Origin: Stenogyne calaminthoides
Taxonomy: Eukaryota > Streptophyta > Magnoliopsida > Lamiales > Lamiaceae
Length of the DNA stretch: 64,000 nucleotides
Reading direction: 5' to 3'
Assembly: GCA_037126765.1 (NCBI GenBank)
Contig: JBBCBC010000002.1
Span: 17,453,853 to 17,517,852, forward strand
Under the pieces are notes generated by a model. That model was not told the origin of the DNA, did not search any database, and saw only the letters and a list, made by a program, of their open reading frames with translations. This document shows, piece after piece, positions 1 through 11,063 of the stretch; position 1 is the stretch's first letter, and the number at the start of each line of letters is the position of its first letter. A program made the position numbers and the translations under genes.

Positions 1-140
1 CAACCTTCCAATGTCGATTTGAATGATCAGGTGATTTCTCCATTCTTCCCGAAGGATAAAGGTTGTTGGGATATTTTAGTTTTGATTAATTATGCCAAAA
101 ACATTATCAACTTGTGTTTTATGAAGCTAATTCTACGATA

Positions 141-179
141 ACAAGTTGAGGGGGAACCAAGAACAAGTTGAGGGGGAAC
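141..179 (+). other. Duplicated polypurine tract of the inserted Copia fragment
   Basis: The 17-base string acaagttgagggggaac occurs at 141-157 and again at 163-179. It has the form of a Copia polypurine tract, which primes plus-strand synthesis immediately before the 3' LTR. The second copy probably marks the left edge of the LTR, which would then start near 183. Confidence 0.55.
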
Positions 180-805
180 TCATGAAATCGATTTAAGATG
201 ATCGAGATCGACGAGGTATCGAGGTCGATCAAGATCGGATGAGAAGGATGAGTTCCTAACTAATCGTCGTGCAAACCGACCGCAGTTTTCGATGCGCTTT
301 TTTCCAGTATGGATCAGATTAACTTTCATCAAATGGTTTATTCTTCAATGCTATTGACATCAGTAAATCGACATCAGAAATTTACATGCGATTTGCTTCA
401 TGCGTCAGATCAAGACTGAATATATTTGTATATCTGATCGACTTCGGCGACGAAATCGACCCGATGAACAAAAAATCAGTTCGTGAAATCGACCGATGAA
501 CAAGAAAATCGCTTTGATGAACATTTTCAAAATCTCCATGAACCACACACGATTTCAAAGAAGGCGAACAAAGGTGATTTCAATGATGGATGAATAGTGA
601 TTTCACACCGTAAATCATACTATCAGATTTTGGACGGTTCCGCACCCGCATCGGAGTAATGAACAAGAATCCGCGAGTTGGTCGATCCGTTAGGATTCAA
701 AAGCAATATTGATCAATAAGAAGATAACAACATATATGGTCGATACATAAAGCCGCAAAACAACAAAGGTCTTTGGACAAAGAAAAAGTCTGAAGATTAT
801 TAGTA

Positions 806-855
806 TGGATTTGAATATTACTCCAACGGTAATATTCAAATCCACACTATAAATA
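806..855 (+). promoter_or_regulatory. Perfect 16-bp inverted repeat followed by TATA box in the Copia LTR
   Basis: Bases 806-821 and 829-844 are exact reverse complements (arm tggatttgaatattac) around a 7-base loop. TATAAATA follows at 848-855, three bases after the hairpin. This is the usual position of an LTR U3 core promoter, with a TATA box and transcription expected about 30 bases downstream. The hairpin may bind a factor or be chance; its perfection in an otherwise old fragment is notable. Promoter use is inferred. Confidence 0.5.
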
Positions 856-1133
856 CATTGCACTATCTTCAAAGGAAGACAATGGAGGATCTGCAAAGGA
901 AATTAAAAGCCAAATATTCAAGCAACTCCATTCAAGAACACAGAAAGCAAGAAATACACGCATATATTCAAAGTGTTCTACCCTAGATCTAAGCATAAAT
1001 GCCATATCCTAAGCTTAGAGAGATTTTCCCATCCTTAGCATTGAGGCTAAACAAATGTAAGGAAAAATCTCACCCTAGTTGAAACCAAACAAACCTTATA
1101 CCCAAAACCAGGTTGGTAGGTTAAGTTTGTAGG

Positions 1134-1287
1134 TTGAGTGTGAACTCGATAAACATCTAAGCAATCCCGAAAGGGAGGGTCGGCAATCCCATGAGGGTGA
1201 TAAGTCCCGCTTTGAGTGTGAACTCGGAAACATCTAGCAATCCCGAAAAGGGAGGGTCGGCAATCCCATGAGGGTGATAAGTCCCGG
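1134..1287 (+). repeat. Two-unit 78-bp tandem repeat in Copia LTR
   Basis: Units start at 1134 and 1212, both with ttgagtgtgaactcg, and run through the same aatcccgaaa, gggagggtcggcaatccc and atgagggtgataagtccc blocks with only small differences. It lies in the 3' half of the LTR-like region. Confidence 0.8.
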
Positions 1288-1540
1288 GCCGTTAAGTTGG
1301 TTAAGTTGGTGCCCCATGAAGGGAAGAGGATGTAGGACGAGTTGTCCAACCCACTATAAATCTTATGTGCCTTTATTTGTTATTACTTGTCATATGCATT
1401 CGTTTATAAAAGCATAACACACACATGAGCTTAAAAAAAAAAAATGAATCACTCTGCCCTCACCCTTGTTTTATATGCACCGAATCGAAACGTTTTGCTT
1501 CCGCCGTGCAAATGGGTTTTCAAAACGGGACCATCAAAGG

Positions 1541-1713
1541 TTGATGATCCTATTCAGGATGAGGAAGATGGCTCGGACGTGAATACTGGTGGTGCTGCTG
1601 GCCAAAATCTCCAAACTGAGTTCGGGACCGATCAGACGCAGGCCGAGCAAAGGGGACCTCTTGTGACCGAGCAGAATGTACCTTCTAGCGAGCATTTGGT
1701 ACTGCCGTCATGA
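1541..1713 (+). pseudogene. Remnant of the antisense ORF of element A
   Basis: The translated stretch VDDPIQDEEDGSDVNTG matches element B at about 15189-15240 (IDDPILDEEDGSDVDIV) at the same place, between pol and the 3' LTR and on the strand opposite to pol. It is therefore the 3' portion of the antisense ORF that Tat elements carry. Reading backwards, the Copia fragment cuts off the upstream exons, whose preceding piece is visible at 1-56. Acidic and low in complexity; no function can be assigned to this fragment. Confidence 0.55.
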
Positions 1714-3883
1714 AGGAGTTATTCTTGGGGTGAGCACGATTTGTTCGACATCTCTTCCGGCCCACCCCCAATTATGAATTCGCTCCCTTGATGTTATTTT
1801 TTTTTGTTTTGTCAAACATATGTTGTGTAATTTTTGTCTTCTTCACCTTTTGTTCAACAATGTCTTCAATACTTGTAATTTTTTGCTGACTTCTTCTTTT
1901 TGTTCGAACACTTTTACAACTGAATGGATGAATTACATATTGAACTATCTCCTCTAACCTGATTGTTGTTGAGGATGAATGCGGTTGTTGATAAATGATT
2001 GATACTTGTGTTGCTTGATGTTTGCTTTGTTGCTTTGTGTTCGCTTTGTTGCCTTCTAGTTTTTCCCCTTTTTCCTCAATGAAATCGAACATTGGGTTTA
2101 CTATGCCCGCCCCCCGACTTTTTTTTCGGTTTTGATTGTCTTATTGACGTTTGCAATCGGTTGATCGTCTTATTTAGGTGCGACCGGATAGGTTACTTTA
2201 TGAACCCCCTTTCTTGGTTCGCGATCGTCTTATTTAGGTGCGATCACTTCGCATTTTGGGGCCGTCTTTATTTAGTCAACCCAAGACTCATCACCCGCTT
2301 GAGCTATGGGTATTTGTAAAGATGAGTCGTCTTTTTGCATCGCGCACCCATTACTCACTTTTCTTTGGGAATCGAGTAGTACGAACTCGTTAAATCGTGA
2401 ACATAGACTTGGGCTCGCTTCGTTTTTGTTCGGGCCGTCCCTAGCTTTTAGGTGCGACCCTCAAATATGCTTGAACTAGAAAATCTTAGCGAACAAAAAG
2501 TACATATATTTTTTTTTTTTTTACAACACTTTGTATTCTATTACAACCTTCACATCCGAAGAAGACTATCTATTACACAACTATAGATATCGAGTAAGGT
2601 TTTGAATTTTAACCTTGTCTTGAGTAGATACCTAACCGCCCTCACCTTGTCCAACATGAATTGATGTTGACAAGGATGTGGCACATCATCCTGCTTTACC
2701 CTTCTTTCTTTAGTAACATGCTCAAGCAAAGAAGAAGATAAGCTTCCCCTCCCCGACAAGCCGTGATTATCTTGGCGGTCATGGGCATGAGCATGTGGCG
2801 CGATTCTGCGCCTAAAAGCAAAGTCTTGCAAAAATTTCAACTCGCACCATTCTGTCCCTCCAAAGATGCATAAGCATCAAATAATCCGCGATATTACTTT
2901 GAGCGGACACTATGACATCCCTCCTTCGAGGAGATTTTGGGGATGCATAGGGGACTAGTGATTTACTAATGCATAAGCAAAGTGAGTAACGTGGAGCGGC
3001 AACCATAACTCACCGAAAGCATCTTGAGTTCGGCTTCAATCTGTGCTCGTAATGTCATATGGGGTATAAATCTGCGACATGGGGCGGATGCTTGATTCAA
3101 ATTGATTCTTTGAATTGAGAGTTGGATTCTTCTACGCCCTGGGGGCATACTAAACCAACCTCCTTCCGAGACTTGTAATATTTTTCCTTTTTTTTTTTTC
3201 ATCTTTTTTTTTTCTCCGATTTTCTCATTTATCAAGATGCCCCTATTTATAGAACTATCCCAAGCTAGTCTTGGGCATAGCTAGTCCGGTGCTAGCTCTC
3301 TTTTTTTTGCTCCTTTTGACATCTGTTCAACTTTTTGGCGGCTCTCTTGCTCAAAGATCGACTCATCCCCGCTATTGCCACCACTTGTCAACTCGCTACG
3401 ACACGTATCTTCGGTGACAACTCGTTCGACACGTATCTTCGTCTTCGATAGTGCTAGCCAAAGATTTCTTTCTGAAGATATGTGTCGAACATAATGTATT
3501 CTTCTTTTCGATTGTCCTACTTTCGTTTTTAACCGAATGGTCGATTATGTTGACTACTAACTATGCTTGTCTCAAATTGTGTGGGCAAAATTTTGTTCGG
3601 CCGACTATGTTTCGCTTTGTCAACGGTGGACAAATTTGTTCGGGCCGACTATCTTCGCAATTATTGATAATATTTTTTCAAATTTGACGATTCTACGAAG
3701 TAGGACAATGGGACTCCATTCAGGTCTTCCAAATCATAGGCCCCATTTAGCAAACGTTCTGAACTCTAAACGGACCTTCCCATGCTCCTATCGAACACAC
3801 CACTTGATACCCCCCTGCTCGCGCCTTTTAAACCAAATTCCCCACATTGAACCTGTGTTTCGGACTTTGGAGTTGTAGAACTT
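1714..3883 (-). other. Element A spacer between pol and antisense ORF
   Basis: No coding region is supported. The sequence aligns in patches with element B 15420-17460, for example the gattgtcttattga segment near 2133 and 15707. It contains T-rich runs (2508-2522, 3187-3200), a short repeated motif cttatttaggtgcga at about 2168 and 2228, and the terminal stretch bordering the integrase end. This is the normal non-coding region between pol and the 3' LTR in this family. Confidence 0.6.
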
Positions 3884-6800
3884 CTATGATCTCTTTTTGT
3901 ACATGGCATTCTTGAAATCGAATCCGCCCTTTCTTTCTTCCAACAGTTCGCTTTTCATGGCGGCGCGGTCATTAATGTGCTCTCCAAAAGTCATTGTTCG
4001 ATGATTTGGAATCTTGATTTCTGCGGGTATAACAGCTTCCGCACCAAATGCCAAGGTAAACGGGGTCTCCGCAGTTGATGTTCTGAAAGTTGTTCGATAA
4101 GCCCATAATATTTCAGGCAACTCTTGAATTATCCTCCTCGAATTATCAAGTCTAGCCTTGAGGGTATGCTTGATAATTTTATTAACGGTTTCAACTTGTC
4201 CGCTTGATCGGGATATCTGGAGTTGAGTAATGCTTTTTATGCCCCAAATGAGCACAATTTCATGCGATTCACTTCCATCGAACTGTTTGCCGTTATCAGT
4301 TACTAATGATTGGGGAAGCCCAAATCGACAAATGATATTTTTCCAAACAAAGTTTCACATTCTTTGTTCGGTGATTTTGACAATGGCCTCGGCTTCTGCC
4401 CATTTAGTATAGTAATCAACGGCAACCACAACAAATTTTACTCCCGACGTGCCAGTAGGAAATGGGCCGATCAAATCGATCCCCCATTTAGCAAATGACC
4501 ATGGGCTATAGACTGACACTAATTCTTCAGGTGGGCTATGAATAAGTGGGGCATGTACCTGGCACTTGTGGCACGCGCGAGCATACGCGAGCGAATCTTT
4601 TTTGAGGGTTGGCCAATAATAACCTTGTCTGATTATTTTATGTGCCAGGACGAGCCCACCTGTATGATTTCCGCATACTCCATCGTGGATTTGTTCCAGA
4701 AGTATACGACCCTCTTCAGGAGTAATACACTTTAATAGTGGAAATGAGAAGCTTCTTTTGTACAAATGCTCATTTATGATAGTATAACGAGCAGATTGTA
4801 ATCTGAGGCGAGTAGCTTGTGCCTTATTTTCAGGGAGAAGTCCCTTTTGTAAGTAACTCAGGATTGGAGTCATCCAAGTTTCTTTGTTACTTTGCTTCAG
4901 GCGATCATAACTCGAACCGATGGCGAACAAGTTGTGACGACCACAATGTCTGTTGTGTTCACAATTCTTCCGTCTTGTTGCCAGGCGTGCCAAAAGCATC
5001 GTGAATGAATTACCCAATCGTGGTAATTGTTCTATGAAAAACTTGTTCGAAATGTTCGAGCAACTCTTTGCTAGTTCGATGATCATCGTGCCATTTGTTC
5101 GCGCCTCAGACCTCGTACTACGCATTTGATAAACGATTATCCGAGAATCGTCAGAAATCATCGACCTCTGAATTCCCATTGTCATAGCCATCGTAGTCCA
5201 AATGATCAAAGCTTCGTACTTTCGGCCGTTATTTGTACCGGGAAGTCAAAACGGATGGCCGTTTTTGAATGTTTGTCCGTTTTGATGATGAACTACGCCG
5301 GCCCGGCTCTTGAACATGTTGATGAACCATCAACATACATATGCCACGGTTGATCGATCGCTTTTTCGGCATTTGTGGATATGTCAACTCAACCATAAAT
5401 CGCCATAGCTTGGCCCTTCATCGCCGTTCATGAGCTAACGTAATTCCGACCAGTCCTAACTCCACCGCCCATTTTAGTAATCCGCCTGCGATTCCGGTCG
5501 GTGGAGGACTTGGCGAATGGAAGGTGGTCAAGACCTCGATCGAGTGATCGAAAAGTATGGTCGCAATTTTCAACACTCATTACGAGAGCATATGCTAATT
5601 TTTCCAAAGGAGGGTACCGAGCCCGCGCCTTTAAGACTTGGCTTACATAGTAAACGAGCAAATGTGTGGTCCTTCGCCTGCATTTGCACAACACCGGATT
5701 GCATGTTCGATGCAAAGAAGGTACAGATAGATTTGTTCGCCGGGACAGCTTAGATGGTTCTCGAGTATCCGCAAGGTATCGCTTCAATGATTCAATGCAT
5801 TTTGGCAATGCTCGTTCCATCGAATTTTCCCTTCTTTAATGAATCAAAGAAAGGTTTACATTTGTCCCGGTTAAATGATAAACCGCTTACGGAAGCTAAA
5901 CGTCCGTTAACTTTTTGACCTCTTTCACACTCCGGGGCCCTGCATATCGAAAGCATGGCTTGAATCTTTGATGGGTTCGCCGATCCCCCGCCGACCGACC
6001 ATATGTCCGAGGAATTTTCCTGAGTGAACCCCAAAGCTGCATTTCTTCGGATTTAGCTTCATGTTATACTCCCTGAGTATATCAAACTTTTGTGCGAGGT
6101 GGGTGATGTGGTCTTCCTTATGTTCGCTTCTTTACCACAATATCATCAATATATACCTCAATTGTTCGGGCCGATGTGTTCGCTTTTAACATTTTGTTCA
6201 CCAAACGTTGATATGTTGCAGGCCGCATTCTTTAATCCGAATGGCATGCGTTGCCAACAAAGACATATTCTTTTCACTGCAGAATGCCGTATTCTTTTGA
6301 TCGTCTAGATGCATGGGTATTTGGTGATAACCAACAAATGCATCCATGAAAGTCATGAGTTCATGGCCTGCTGTATTATCGACCAAATAATCTATATGCG
6401 GCATCGGGAAGTTATCTTTCAGACACGCCTTGTTTAAATCCGTGAAATCAATACATAGTCTCCAAGATCCATTAGACTTGCGGATTTGTTAACGAGGTTC
6501 GCAAGCCATCTTGGGCATTTCACCTCTCGAATCGGTTTTGTTGTCGAAAGCAACTTTTTGATTTCACTATTCATTGTGGCATACTTTTCCGGACTAAACT
6601 TTCTGCGCTTCTGGATAACTGGAGTTTGTATTGGATCAAGGTTGAGGGAATGACATGCATGTTTTGGATCAATTCCAACCATGTCCGCGTGCGACCATGC
6701 GAACATATCCAAGTTTGCTTGAAGATAAGCAATCGTTTATGTTCGAATTGGCTCAAGTAATTCTGAACTAATGAACACTTCTAACTCAGGTATGTTCGGG

Positions 6801-7282
6801 TCAATGTTTATAGGCTCCAGTTGTTCGACAGGTGTTGCTCGTTTTCTTTTTTGTTTCCACTGAGGATCTTGAATGGACCCCCGGTGTTCGTCATCAACCT
6901 CCATGGGTTCGAAACCTATGCGAGGTTCTAGGTCCGTTAGCTCGCTTAGCGGATCAATATTCATTAGATCTGGGAGATCTGGGACATGAATTGCCTTCCC
7001 GGATTGTGTGTTGGCGCATTCCGTGTTCGCGCGGGGAGCTGTGCTCGTCAAATTTGTGTTCGCCAAAGATATGTTTGAACATGTTGGTAACATATTTGCC
7101 TGTTGGCTTGACTCACCGATCTCCCATGTTCGCTCCATCATGTTAACGATATTTTGTTTTTCTGGTGCACATGATAGCAAACAATCTCAAGCTTTCTTCT
7201 GATCTCCTTTTACGCTACCTGTTCCATCTTGTGTTGGAAATTTAACACAGTAGTAATACGTAGAATAGGCCACTTTAAATTC
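3884..7282 (-). pseudogene. Element A pol: reverse transcriptase, two RNase H regions, integrase (broken)
   Basis: Read from 7282 down, fragments in different frames follow the order of element B pol. A linker comes at 7180-6737; reverse transcriptase pieces at 6712-5792 (FMDAFVGYHQIPMH at about 6330); then a first RNase H region with LVYYVSQVLKA near 5640 and an archaeal-type RNase H region near 5200. Integrase follows at about 4800-4360, with the zinc-binding GNHTGG...CHKCQ part and the catalytic-core segment GIDLIGPFPTG, and its C-terminal part at 4255-3884 (FGAEAVIPAEIKIP). At least eight frame changes separate these pieces, so no functional polyprotein can be made. Many breaks coincide with CAG/CTG-poor, TCG-rich sequence, so some may be consensus errors. 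Confidence 0.8.
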
Positions 7283-8845
7283 CTAAATAAACGGGCGACC
7301 TAGGAACCCGTTATAAGTAGATGGAGCATCGACGATTACAAAATCTAGCATTCTAGTTCGTCGGATGTCCAGATTCAGAGTTGATTCTAACTCGACTCCT
7401 AACCTAATCATACCATAGGGTCGGGTTACAGATTCCCCAAAACCCATTATGGTATGATCACACGGTTCAATATAACTGCTCAAGTCCCCAACTTGCTTTT
7501 CCATCTGGTGAAGGGTGTTGACGAACAAAATGTTCGCATAAGCTCCGGTATCAACCAGGAGGCGGTGCACCTTCAACCTGAGGAGACGAGCAATAATGGT
7601 TAAGGAGTCATTGTGGGGAGTTATTATACCGTCGAGATCGTCGTCTGAAAACATGATTTGGTGTGAGGGTGGCGTGCTAGCTGATGTGCTCGCCACCTTT
7701 ACCTGATGAATGCTTTGCATGGCACGCATCTCCATCTTCTTACGTCTGTTCGATAATGATGGTGCCTGGTAACATCCACCCACTAGACCATATTCAGGAC
7801 GTATCATGTGAATCTCTTGACTTTCTCGACCTCTTCCCACAATAGGAGGCCCTCTTTTGGGTATTTCAGACCTTTTACGTGATTCTTCGGGATCACTGTT
7901 AGATGTTTGTTCGGCTTTACGTTTACCCCTTCGATCTTCTATTTTTTCTGTTCGGGAGTCTCTGCTCGCCAGCTTTTTTAAGAATTGGGTAAGACGGTTA
8001 TCTTCGTATAGCTTCCAAAGTTGGCGGAGTAAATTGCGACAATCTTCTATATTGTGCCCGATGTACTCGTGGTAGTTACAATATTTGGAAGCATTGAGCC
8101 GATGTTTGTCCATTATAATTCTTCTCGGCCTATCCAACATGTCACGATCCCTAATTTGGTTAAAAATTATTTCCGCTAAAACGCCCAGAAGACTTCGTAG
8201 GGCGTTTGCTTCTGCTCTTTCTTCGAATGGCTTGAAAGAGCCTGGGGGTTTGTAGCCCCCTTCATTCATCACTTTCTTCCCGAAAACTTTCCTAGTTGTA
8301 GGTTCCTGACTCAATCGTGATTGGGCGAGCAAATCTTGCATGACTATAATTTTGGCCGCTCGCTCTCGGAACTCTGAATATGTGTTCGGCCAGTCTTGAT
8401 GCATGGCCTTCCACATGTCAGTATTTAGAGTCCGGCCCCCGACCACCGCGAGGATCTTGGCATCCTCTTCAACTGGGGCCCCATCATACAAACATTTATC
8501 AAATCTTTCGATGTATGCTCGATCAGACTCACCTTTTAGTTGGGAAAAATGCGCCAACCTTTGTTTTGGCGCTGGGCGAGCACACATGGATGAAAAGTGG
8601 GACAGAAATTGTTGTCCCAATTGAGCAAAAGATGTGATAGACGCAGCGGGCAAAGTAGAGAACCATCTATGTGCCCGATCACCCAAAGTCATGGGGAATG
8701 ATCGGCACTGCATTGCGTCTGTGGCCCCCATCGCGATCATAAAGTCTGAGTATTTGCTGAGATGGACATGAGGGTCAGACTCAGCATCGAACATGGGGAC
8801 TGGTGGTCGAGTCTTCACTACTTTCTCTTGTATTTCGGCCGCCAT
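7283..8845 (-). CDS. Element A gag core and aspartic protease, 520 codons open
   Basis: This is the longest clean frame of element A. Residues 1-190 form a retrotransposon gag (capsid) domain, with HRWFSTLPAASITSFAQLG and a MKAMHQDWPNTYSEFRERA-like C-terminal part. A CNYHEYIGHNIEDC motif near residue 255-268 is a CCHC-like knuckle spaced unlike the standard form. Residues about 400-520 are a retropepsin-like aspartic protease with LLVDTGAYANILFVNTL, DTG being the catalytic triad. The frame stops at a TAG where element B reads through as glutamine (IQEFKV), just after GFLGRPFI. The first ATG is internal: gag continues upstream in another frame at 8846-9570. It encodes virus-like particle protein and the enzyme that cleaves it. 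Confidence 0.8.
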   Translation of the reverse strand: MAAEIQEKVVKTRPPVPMFDAESDPHVHLSKYSDFMIAMGATDAMQCRSFPMTLGDRAHRWFSTLPAASITSFAQLGQQFLSHFSSMCARPAPKQRLAHFSQLKGESDRAYIERFDKCLYDGAPVEEDAKILAVVGGRTLNTDMWKAMHQDWPNTYSEFRERAAKIIVMQDLLAQSRLSQEPTTRKVFGKKVMNEGGYKPPGSFKPFEERAEANALRSLLGVLAEIIFNQIRDRDMLDRPRRIIMDKHRLNASKYCNYHEYIGHNIEDCRNLLRQLWKLYEDNRLTQFLKKLASRDSRTEKIEDRRGKRKAEQTSNSDPEESRKRSEIPKRGPPIVGRGRESQEIHMIRPEYGLVGGCYQAPSLSNRRKKMEMRAMQSIHQVKVASTSASTPPSHQIMFSDDDLDGIITPHNDSLTIIARLLRLKVHRLLVDTGAYANILFVNTLHQMEKQVGDLSSYIEPCDHTIMGFGESVTRPYGMIRLGVELESTLNLDIRRTRMLDFVIVDAPSTYNGFLGRPFI

Positions 8846-9570
8846 GATCGCCGGTGATAGTGGCGAGCAGGGTATTGTGCTCGCCCGAGGGTGGCCTTTG
8901 GTCGCGGCCAGGTCGGCCTATAATCCCTTGATGGCTTTCTGCATTTCCGCAAATTTTGTGGAACTGACAGACTTGGATCGGGGTTGTTTCCCATCATGAG
9001 GACCCCGTGGGTCATGCTCGTGATGGGGCAGTCCCCCTTTACAAGCTTGTTCTTGACTACCCAATCGATGATGGTTAGACAATTTGTTCCTGCCGATTTT
9101 TGTTCGGCATGCGACGATCATGAAGACCCGAAAAGCGGGCATGTTTATTGGTTGTTCCTTCCCGATCCCGTCACCTATTATTGCCGATTCGGTCTTTGGC
9201 GGAGAGCCTCAAGCGTCCAAACGCTGAAGGTCTAGACCCCTGAGGCTGTTCGTCATCAGACGTATCATCGGCTTTTTTATTTGCCCGCTTCGCAGTTTTC
9301 TTTTTAACTTGCTCGCTATCAGGTGTACGCGAGCATCGTTCTTCATCTTCTTGAGTTTTTAGCTTAGCCAACTCTTTTTCGGCCCTCTCTTTCTGTGCTC
9401 GCAACAAGAAAGTGATGGCCTTTGTTGTGGCCGCCGGATCATTGGCAATATCCTCAAGATTGATGGTCTCCCTATCCGATCTTTGTGAGGGCTTGGCGAG
9501 CCTCTTTTCCGGTCATGTGGTCGGCTTTGTCCCGACCTCTCCGTTTGTGTGTTCCTAGATTGAGGCATTT
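8846..9570 (-). pseudogene. Element A gag N-terminal region (frameshifted)
   Basis: The probable original start is the ATG at about 9568 (MPQSRNTQTER), matching element B at 23279. Charged, lysine- and glutamate-rich sequence follows in a second frame (LRAQKERAEKELAKLKTQ, 9407-9171), then a third frame (9142-8918) that joins the gag core. The two frame changes relative to a single gag make this piece non-functional as it stands. No domain beyond gag N-terminus is recognised. Confidence 0.7.
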
Positions 9571-9635
9571 TATTTCTTTTTTCTGCCTCGGCTCACTAAG
9601 GGTTTGTGTATGGGTTGGTTTTTTGGTGAAGTTAC

Positions 9636-9653
9636 CCTTCTTCTAGCGCCAAT
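9636..9653 (-). other. Element A primer binding site region
   Basis: Immediately inside the LTR the minus strand reads attggcgctagaagaag. The same position in element B gives attggcgctaaaaggag. A tggcgc-type primer binding site is common in Tat elements. I do not assign a tRNA. Confidence 0.5.
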
Positions 9654-10748
9654 TGTCGCGGGTCATTTTATTTGAGGAATATGATGTGGCTAATTCGATA
9701 ACAACTCACAAACAAAACATGCACGTGTAAAATAAACTATAAATAAGATGAATTTGTTGACCCAGTTCGTCAGGAAATGACTACTCAGGGGGCATACCAA
9801 GCCAGGATGTGGTATTGCGAGCTTTACACGTACAATATTTGATACACCTTATGAAGATGAATCATTACAGATGAAGATAATTTGGAGAGTTAGCCTCTGA
9901 GTGCTAGGGTTTCTAGTATGCATAAATGATCACTCGAATTTTTCTGTTCCTCACCTCTCTCTGGAATTTCTTGTGTGGGTATGACTTTTTCTGGGAAATT
10001 TTTCTGAACCTTTCTCTTCTTCTTTTTTCTTCCTTTTATAGCACTCCGACAAGCATGAGCTGGGTTGGCAAGCATGAGCTGGAGACTTCGGGTCATGCAA
10101 GAATCCAGATGATATTGCCACATTCCCAACTTCGTCTTCTAGATTGATCTTGGAGCTTGCTTGTCTGTAAGGCACTCTTTTGGTCGTCCAAATTAATCTT
10201 TTGCTCGGTTGGATGCTTTGTTCGCCCCTTTAATCATGTCAGTTTCATGCTGGAATACTGTCCTCCTCGAGCATACTGAGCCCTCAGGATGTCCGGGTCT
10301 TCGGGATATCTGAGTGTCAAGCACTCTGACCCTTCAGGATGCCTGAGTCTTCAGAATGTTGTGCTGCGAGCATACTGACTTTCAGGATATCCGAAAGTTC
10401 TGAGCATACCGACCCTCGGGATGTCCGAGCCTTCGGGATATCTCGAAGTTCTGAAAGCATACCGACCCTCAGGATATCTGAGCTTTTTAGGATATCTGAG
10501 TATTTTGGCCGCCTGAGTCCTCAGATTTGCTCGTGGCCTTCTTGACTTAGCTCATCTGATTCCTTCTTTCTTGACCTGAGTGGTGAGTATGTTTGTTTTG
10601 GGCGTCAAGTGGCGAACTATTCGAACAAACTTGTTTGGTCAACGGACGGCGAGCACACTTGTCCACTGGGTATGATTATTTTAAAGAATATTACACGTGT
10701 CGCTCTTACGTGTTCGATTAATCCTGAGTTATTATATCGAACACAACA
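9654..10748 (-). repeat. Element A 5' LTR (1095 bp)
   Basis: Plus-strand ends are TGTCGCGGG... and ...GAACACAACA, matching the LTR ends of element B (TGTTGCGAG and GAACACAACA), with a G-to-C type change in the first. The body aligns with the B LTRs, including the gacccagttcgtcag and gcatgagctggagact blocks. The right half has degenerate versions of the 17-bp 'caggttatctgag' repeat seen in B (10260-10540), many carrying ccg or tcg where B has ctg. Confidence 0.85.
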
Positions 10749-11063
10749 CAAGTACTCCGTAATACTTTTTTTATCTAAACAAGTTATATATATTTTTCTA
10801 TCTAAACAAGTAATACTTTTATATCTTAACAAGTTATATATACTTTTCTATTTAAACACGTAATACTTTTCTATGTAAACAAGTAATACTTTTTTATGTA
10901 AACAAGTTATATGTACTTTTCTATCTAAACAAGTAATACTTTTATATCTAAACAAGTTATATATATTTTTCTATGTAAGCAAGTAATACTTTTTTTATCT
11001 AAACAAGTTATATGTACTTTTCTATCTAAACAAGTAATACTTTTATATCTTAACAAGTTATAT
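10749..11063. repeat. AT-rich minisatellite, left half
   Basis: Repeated ctaaacaagtaatactttt and ctaaacaagttatatat units of about 21-26 bp alternate here. The same array resumes at 24576 beyond element B, so it was one array before B inserted. No coding potential is seen. Confidence 0.85.
11059..11063. repeat. Target site duplication of element B, left (TATAT)
   Basis: TATAT immediately precedes the left LTR and again follows the right LTR at 24576-24580. The array is AT-rich, so five matching bases alone are weak, but they coincide exactly with LTR ends. Confidence 0.7.

Larger units (their letters stand above)
57..1538 (+). mobile_element. Copia LTR-containing fragment inserted in element A
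   Basis: Element A and element B (15120-15200) align on both sides of this stretch: bases 1-56 match the B sequence starting near 15121, and 1541 onward matches B from about 15189. What lies between is foreign. It contains two polypurine tracts (141-179), an LTR-like region with a hairpin and TATA box (806-855), a 78-bp tandem repeat, an A-run, and at about 1471-1535 a short open stretch ending in CKWVFKT, a motif typical of the start of Copia reverse transcriptase. The order of parts is not that of a complete element, so it is a rearranged or partly deleted insertion. Exact ends are uncertain by several bases. Confidence 0.6.
1..10748 (-). mobile_element. Tat-type Ty3/Gypsy LTR retrotransposon, element A (left end outside window)
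   Basis: Read on the minus strand, this element runs from its 5' LTR (9654-10748) through gag, protease and a broken pol to a 3' spacer with an antisense ORF remnant at the left edge. Gene order and protein sequence match element B at 11064-24575, so both belong to one family. The Tat assignment rests on two RNase H-like regions in pol and the antisense ORF between pol and the 3' LTR, both known traits of the Tat lineage. The 3' LTR is not in the window. Pol is split by many frameshifts while gag-protease stays open over 520 codons. Right flanking bases are CAAGT; the matching duplication cannot be checked. Confidence 0.85.
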
